DNA from: Desmodus rotundus
Taxonomy: Eukaryota; Chordata; Mammalia; Chiroptera; Phyllostomidae
Direction of reading: 5' to 3'
Assembly: GCF_022682495.2 (NCBI RefSeq)
Contig: NC_071394.1
Span: 30,352,470-30,416,469, forward strand
DNA: 64,000 nt
The notes under the pieces were generated by a model. The model was not told the DNA's origin and made no database searches. It saw only the letters and a list, made by a program, of their open reading frames with translations. Both the position numbers and the translations under genes were made by a program. Numbering within the stretch: the first letter of the stretch is position 1; every line of letters begins with the position of its first letter. This document shows, piece after piece, positions 58,640 through 64,000 of this stretch.

Positions 58640-59200
58640 TTTAAAGGGAGACTGAAGAATATGCTATGAAACTCAAACTCTTTGTTTTATCACATGGCAA
58701 AAGTTTTAAAGAATTGCAATGGTTACATGGGAATTAAAAATTAGCACTGTTATACATTGGTAAGTATAAATTAATATTGTGTTTCTGTATAAACATGTAC
58801 CAAAAGCCTTAAAAATATTTTGTGTATGCAATTATATCTCTCTGAATTTATCTGGAGAAAATAACTGAACGAGTATATAAAGATTATGTAAAAGTGTGTT
58901 CATCATAGCATTATTTATAAGTAAAAATGGTAACAAATAGAATGTTCAATAATAGGAAGTTGTTTAAATAAGATGTCGTATGCACATGGAAATACATATA
59001 GCTATTAAAAATGAAGGCAAATGGTATTTATAGCAATGGAAGAGCATAGATGATATGATAGGTTAAAAATGGCAGGTTGCAGAATAATTGGCATAGTGTG
59101 ATCACCTCTCAGTAATAAAGACATTTGTATTTATGAAATCAAAGTAAAAAAGCTGGATACCAATTCCACTGGTATGCATGCTCAGCAAGGGGGAGGAGGG
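58640..59200 (+). mobile_element. Old L1 (L1M-type) 3' end
   Basis: The string accaaaagccttaaaaatat, aaaagtgtgttcatcatagc, aacaaatagaatgttcaata, tacatatagctattaaaaat and gcaggttgcagaataattgg follow the sense L1M 3' region in order. Confidence 0.8.
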
Positions 59201-59731
59201 CACCACAGAGAAGTGCTGGGGACACTTGTATCTAGAGGAGAAAAAGGAGACAGCAGGAGCGAAGGCCTTGGTCAGTCCATGTATCAGTTTGATCCCTGTA
59301 GAGGGGGGTCATTCTCTCTAGTTCTGAAATTTTGAATGTGATGGGAATGGATCTGTGTTCATACCTAGGGAGGGATGGGGCTGGAAGGACTAAGAGACAG
59401 CATCCTAGGCAGTTTGGCTACATAGAGCAGTGACAATAGGCAATTGGGTTGCAAAAATATAAAGGCCTCTTAAGAAATGGACACAATGGCACTTCTTTCT
59501 TTTTTTATTGGCTAGAGCAAGTAACAGAACCATTACAAAGTCACACAGACAAAGAGGAGATACACCCTATTTATTTAGTGGGGTGTGGTGCTCAGGTAAA
59601 GTCAAATGTCAAAGGCCATGGATTTAAGGAAGGGTAATGAATTTAGGTTATTATTGCCATCTAAGACACCTGTACTTTCTCATATTTTGGACAGTGATCA
59701 CACATACATGTAATTATTTCCGTTAAAATAC
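59201..59731. other. Unannotated interval
   Basis: Possibly more L1M 3' UTR, but too diverged to say. The 62-codon frame at 59449-59637 resembles nothing known. Confidence 0.35.
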
Positions 59732-60071
59732 ATGGTGTGATGATCAAGTGGGATTTATTCCAGGGATGCAACATTGGTACAGTAACTGCAAATCAATTAT
59801 ATGATGCACCACATAAATAAAATGAAGAGTAAAAATTGTATGATCATTTCATTAAATGCAGAAAAAGCATTTGACAAAATCCAGCACCTATTTACGATAA
59901 AAACTCTCAACAAAGTTGGAATAGAAAGAACACAATAATCACACAACATACCTCAACATAATAAAGACTGTATAAGACAAACCCACAGATAATACTATAT
60001 ACAACTGAGAAGAACTAAAATGTTTCCTTAAGATCAGAAACAAGACAGGGATCTCTGCTTTCACCACTCTT

Positions 60072-60796
60072 TTTATATTATTATTATTTCATTGTTGTTC
60101 AATTACAGTTGTCTGCATTTTCTCCCCACCACTCCCCCCCACCCCAGCCAAACCCATCTCCCTCCCCTGCTCCCACCCTCCTCCTTGGTTTTGTCCATGT
60201 GTCTTTTATAGTAGTTCCTGAAAACCCTTCTTCCCACTGTCCCCTGCCTCTCCCCCCTGGCTATTGTTAGACTGTTCTTAATTTCAGTGTCTCTTGTTAT
60301 ATTTTGTTTGCTTTTTTCTTTTGTTGATTATGTTCCAGTTAAAGGTGAGATCATATGGTATTTGTCCCTCACTGCCTGGCTTATTTCACTTAGCATAATA
60401 CTCTCCAGTTCCATCCATGCTGTCACAAAGGGTATGAACTCCTTCTTTCTCTCTGCTTCGTAGAATTCCATTGTGTAAATGTACCATAGGTTTTTTTTTT
60501 TACTTTTTTTAAAAATTTTTATTGTTATTCAATTACAGTTGTATGCCTTTTCTCCCCATCCCTCCACCCCACCCCAGCTGAACCCATCTCCCTTCCCCAC
60601 CTCCACCATCCCCCCTGATTTTGTCCATGTGTCCTTTATAATAGTTCCTGCAATCCCCTCTTCCCACTGTCCCCACCCCACTCCCCTCTGGCCACTGCTA
60701 GACTGTTTCCAACTTCAGTGTGTACCATAGTTTTTTGATCCACTCATTTGCTGATGGGCACTTAGGTTGCTTTCAGCACTTGGCTGTTGTAAATTG
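60072..60796 (-). mobile_element. Bat L1 3' end inserted into the outer L1 (middle of the nest)
   Basis: It is flanked by a 16-bp duplication of the outer ORF2 sequence with one mismatch: tgctttcaccactctt at 60056-60071 and tgctttcacctctctt at 60797-60812. In reverse orientation it carries an A-rich tail, the 3' UTR (attgttgttcaattacagtt, then ccccaccccagccaaaccc) and the end of ORF2 up to cacttggctgttgtaaattg. It is itself interrupted at 60490-60720. Confidence 0.92.
60490..60720 (-). mobile_element. Second bat L1 3' end inserted into the middle L1 (innermost of the nest)
   Basis: It is bracketed by the direct repeat tgtaccatag (60480-60489 and 60721-60730). It starts with an 11-T run and ttattgttattcaattacag, then the C-rich 3' UTR complement, and stops after ctgtttccaacttcagtg. 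It belongs to the same L1 family as its host element. Confidence 0.9.
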
Positions 60797-62954
60797 TGCT
60801 TTCACCTCTCTTATTCAACATGGTACTGGAAGTCTTAGACATAATAATCACACAAGAAGAAGAAATAAAAGGCATCCAAATTGGAAAAGAAGAAGAAAAA
60901 CTGTCATTATTTGCTGATGTCATGATACTGTATACAGAGAATACTGAAGATTCCATCAAAAAACTTCTAGAACTGATCAATGAATTCAGTAAAGTAGCAG
61001 GATACCAAAGAAGTATTCACAAATCAGTTGCATTTTTAATACACCAATAATGAACTATCAGAAAGAGAAACTAAGAAAACAATGTCATTTATAATTTCAT
61101 TAAAAAATAAAATAAAATACCTAGGAATACATCTAACCAAGGAGGCAAAATATGTGTACTGAGATAACTTTAGGACACTCAAGAAAGAAATCAAAGAAGA
61201 TGCAGATGGAAGCATATACCATCTTCACGGATAGGGAAAATTAACATCAGTAAAATGTCCACACTAACCAAAGCAATCAATAGATTCAATACAATTCCCA
61301 TCAAAATACCAATGGTATTTTTCACAGAAGTAGAACAAATAATCCAAAATGTATATGAAACTACAAAAGATCTCAAACATCCACAGCTATCTTGAGAAAG
61401 AACAAAATCAGAGGTATCACACTGCCTGATATCAAACTATACTAAAAGGCTACAGTAATCAAAACAGCATGGCATTGGCACAGAAACAGCCACATAGATC
61501 AATGGAAAGGAATAGAGAGAGCCTGGAAATAAACTCATGTCTATAAGATCAATTAATTTATGACATAGCAAGAACACACAATGGGGGAAAGAAAGTCTAT
61601 TCAATAAATGATGTTGGGATAGTTGGACAGATACACGCAAAAAAAAATGAAACTATACCACCTTCTTATACCAGGTATAAGAATAAACTCAAAATAGATT
61701 AGACTTCAATGTAAGACTCAAAACCATAAAACTCCTAAAGGAAAACATAAGCAGTAAAAATCTCTGACATTTCTCTTAGAAATATTTTTTATATATATCT
61801 CCTCAGGCAAGAACTACATCAAATTACAAAATTTTGTACAGCAAATGAAACCATCAACAAAATGAAAAAACAACCTCTAAATGTGAGAAAGTATTGCCAG
61901 TGATACAGCTAATAAGGGCTTAATATTCAAAATTTATAAAGAATTCATACAACTCAACACCAAAAAAGCTATTCAGTTAAAAAATGGGCAGAGGACTTGC
62001 ATAGGTACTTCTCCAAAGAGAACAAACAGATGCCAATAGACAATTGAAAAAATTACTGTGTCATTAATCATCAGAAAAATGCAAGTGAAAACCACAATGA
62101 GAGAATACCTCATGCCTGTCAGAATGGCTATTATCAATAAATCAACAAACAACAAATGTTGGTGAGGACGTGGAGAAAAGGGAACCCTTGTGCACTGTTG
62201 ATGGGAATGCAGACTGGTGCAGCCACTATGGAAAACAGTATAGAGGGTCCTCAAAAATTTAACAATGGAACCACCTACGCCCCAGAATTCCACTTCTGGG
62301 TATATCTCTGAAGAAACCTAAAACACTAATTTGAAAGGATATATGCACCTCATGTTCATTGCAATGTTATTTACAAAAGTGAGGACATGCAAGTAACCCA
62401 AATGGCCGTCAATAGACAAGTGGATAAAAAAGCTGTGGTACATTACACAATAGAACATTACTTGGCAATGAAAAGAAGAAAACATTACCATTTGCAACGT
62501 CATAAATGGAACAGAGGGTATTGTGCTAAGTGAAATAAGTCAAACAGAGAAAGACAAATGCCATACGATATCACTTTTATGTGGAATCCAAAGAACAAAG
62601 CCAACAAACAAAATATAAACAGACTTATAGATACGGAGAATAGACTGATGGTCTCCAGATGGGAGGGATGTTGGGGACCAAGTGAAAAAAGTGAAGGGAT
62701 TAAGAACTACAAATTGGTAGTTACAAAACAGTCACGAGAATGTAAAATACAGCATAGGGAATATAATCAATAACATTGTGATAACTATGTACGATGCCGC
62801 TCGGGTACTTGAAATATCAGAAGTAATCACATATTGTAAAGTACATGATTATCTAACCACTATGCTGTATACCTGAAACCAATAAAAAATAATATTGAAT
62901 ATAAATTGTAATTGAAAAACAAATACATGAATAAAATAAGAAAAAAATGGATGG

Positions 62955-63784
62955 CGTGATAGACTGTTATCCTAATGGCCACCAAAGAACCATGTCTCCC
63001 AGTGTTTATGCCTATATTGATTTCCCAGGGATGCTGTAACAAACTACCACAACCCGGATGGCTTGAAATACAAATGCATTCTCTCACAGTTCTGGAGGCC
63101 AGAAGTCTGAAATCAAAGTGTTTTGGCAGGGCCGCGCTCCCTCTGAAGGCTCCAGGAGAGGACCCTTCTTTGCCTCTTCCAGCTTCTGGTAATCCCAGGT
63201 GTTTCTTGCCTTGGGCAGCACCGCTCCAATCTCTGCCTTCACGGGGCCTTTTTGTCTGTGTCTGTGGGACTTACCCTCTTACGAGAATACCCGTCATACC
63301 GGTTTAGCAGCACACCCTTCTCCAGTATGACCTCATCTCAACCTGATCACATCTGCAAAGCCTCTATTTCCAAATGAGGCCACATTCTCTTATACAGGTT
63401 GTTAGGACTTCGACTTATCTTTTGGGGGGATGCAATTCAGCCCATAAATATGTCCTTGTGTAGTCACCTTCCTCATTGTTTCTGGGCTATGTGACTCACT
63501 TGGCCCACAAGATAGCAACAACTCAACATAGAAGAAGTGTGTAGAGCATTTGAACCCTGAGATCGGCCCTCTTGGAGCACTGCCACCACTCTGAGAGGAG
63601 GCTGGTGAGGCAGGTGTCCCTCCCAGCAGAGACCAGCCGAAACTCAAGCTGAACTCAGTGACATGAGTGAAGCCAGGTGAAGCCACAGTTGCCCAGGCAA
63701 ATCACAAGATGGTGAAAAATTATAAATTATTGTTTTATAGGAGCTACTGAGTTTTGAGGTGACAGTGATAGATAACTGACACAG
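62955..63784 (+). mobile_element. MLT1-type LTR interrupted by another MLT1-type LTR
   Basis: The left part (62955-63012) reads gttatcctaatggccaccaa and tgtctcccagtgtttatgcc. The right part (63452-63784) resumes ccttgtgtagtcaccttcct and ends gagctactgagttttgaggt then gataactgacacag. Together they follow one MLT1 subfamily in sense orientation. The 94-codon minus frame at 63402-63686 is antisense LTR. Confidence 0.78.
63013..63451 (-). mobile_element. MLT1-type LTR inserted in reverse inside the previous LTR
   Basis: Landmarks in reverse: gatttcccagggatgctgta, attctctcacagttctggag, gctccctctgaaggctccag, acctgatcacatctgcaaag, aatgaggccacattctctta and atgcaattcagcccataaat. The interrupted host LTR continues on both sides, and the flanks atgcc and atgtcc could be a decayed target-site duplication. 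Confidence 0.85.
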
Positions 63785-63889
63785 ATAGTTATCAGCTTTC
63801 CTAAATTCTAAGCCAAATCAGATCTGATGTTTCCCAACCCACCAGTTCTACAATCATTGTTTTAATAGAAGTTGTAAAGAATTTTAGAG

Positions 63890-64000
63890 TTAATCCAGTC
63901 TGATTTCCTTATTTCAAAGATTAAAAAAAGAAATGAAACTCAGGAGCTGAAGTAATAACACCTGAAACCAGGCTGCTGTAGAGGCAGGCATCAGTGCCCC
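63890..64000 (-). repeat. Possible MIR3-type fragment, reverse orientation
   Basis: The string agtctgatttccttatttca, aaagaaatgaaactcaggag and a final aaaccaggctgctgtagagg is compatible with a diverged MIR3 that continues past the window end. Confidence 0.4.

Larger units (their letters stand above)
59742..62950 (+). mobile_element. 5'-truncated L1: ORF2 from the reverse transcriptase onward plus 3' UTR (outermost of a nest)
   Basis: It starts inside the reverse transcriptase domain at gatcaagtgggatttattcc and continues to the 3' UTR ending ttgtaattgaaaaacaaata with an A-rich tail. After removal of the insertion at 60072-60796 the ORF2 reading continues: a frame at 60796-61050 encodes [13 protein letters not shown], then [14 protein letters not shown] and [12 protein letters not shown]. 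The catalytic FADD motif reads FADV (Val codon 60919-60921), so this reverse transcriptase is inactive. Multiple stops follow. A candidate duplication, atggtgtgat at 59732-59741 and atggcgtgat at 62951-62960, brackets the element. Confidence 0.88.

Noticed and set aside
1..64000. CRISPR array, prokaryotic operon or prophage content
   Set aside because: No regularly spaced direct repeats with unique spacers and no dense coding. The repeats are mammalian retrotransposons and DNA transposons.

Overview
The window looks like a piece of a bat genome, most likely from the yangochiropteran side. The diagnostic evidence is two copies of the tRNA-derived VES SINE, which is restricted to bats: one on the + strand at 1965-2202 and one on the - strand at about 50405-50615. 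There are also several copies of one young-looking L1 3' end with a purine-rich 3' UTR. The rest of the repeat content (MIR, L2, CR1/L3, MaLR LTRs, Tigger elements) is shared by placental mammals. The assignment is based on recognised repeats, not on a database search.

I find no host protein-coding exon, tRNA, rRNA or other functional RNA gene. Every open reading frame is short (146 codons or fewer). The only ones with recognisable protein homology belong to dead transposable elements: Tigger1 transposase, L1 ORF1/ORF2 and CR1/L3 reverse transcriptase. The window is therefore intergenic DNA or the inside of a large intron.

Layout. 1-9 kb: VES SINE, MLT1-type LTR, a Tigger-type DNA transposon, an LTR interrupted by a second LTR-like insertion, an old L1 3' end, and a 1.1-kb Tigger1 remnant. 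9-16 kb: MIR fragments, unannotated DNA, and an unusual L1 piece in which a complete antisense 5' UTR abuts an ORF1 segment in the opposite orientation. 16-30 kb: MaLR LTRs, two MITEs, CR1/L3 sequence with a local duplication, MIR and L2. 30-44 kb: an L1 3' end carrying extra 3' sequence with a perfect 14-bp target-site duplication; CR1/L3; MIR; and an old L1 ORF2 split by a processed retrocopy that is itself split by a younger L1. 44-56 kb: L2, a Tigger inside a Tigger, a VES SINE, and a 300-bp polypurine tract. 56-64 kb: old L1 3' ends, then a three-level nest of L1 insertions, then an LTR inside an LTR.

The structure worth studying is stratigraphic: several insertions lie inside older insertions and can be ordered by target-site duplications. 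I see no operon, defence system, CRISPR array or other new functional system, and I do not claim one.
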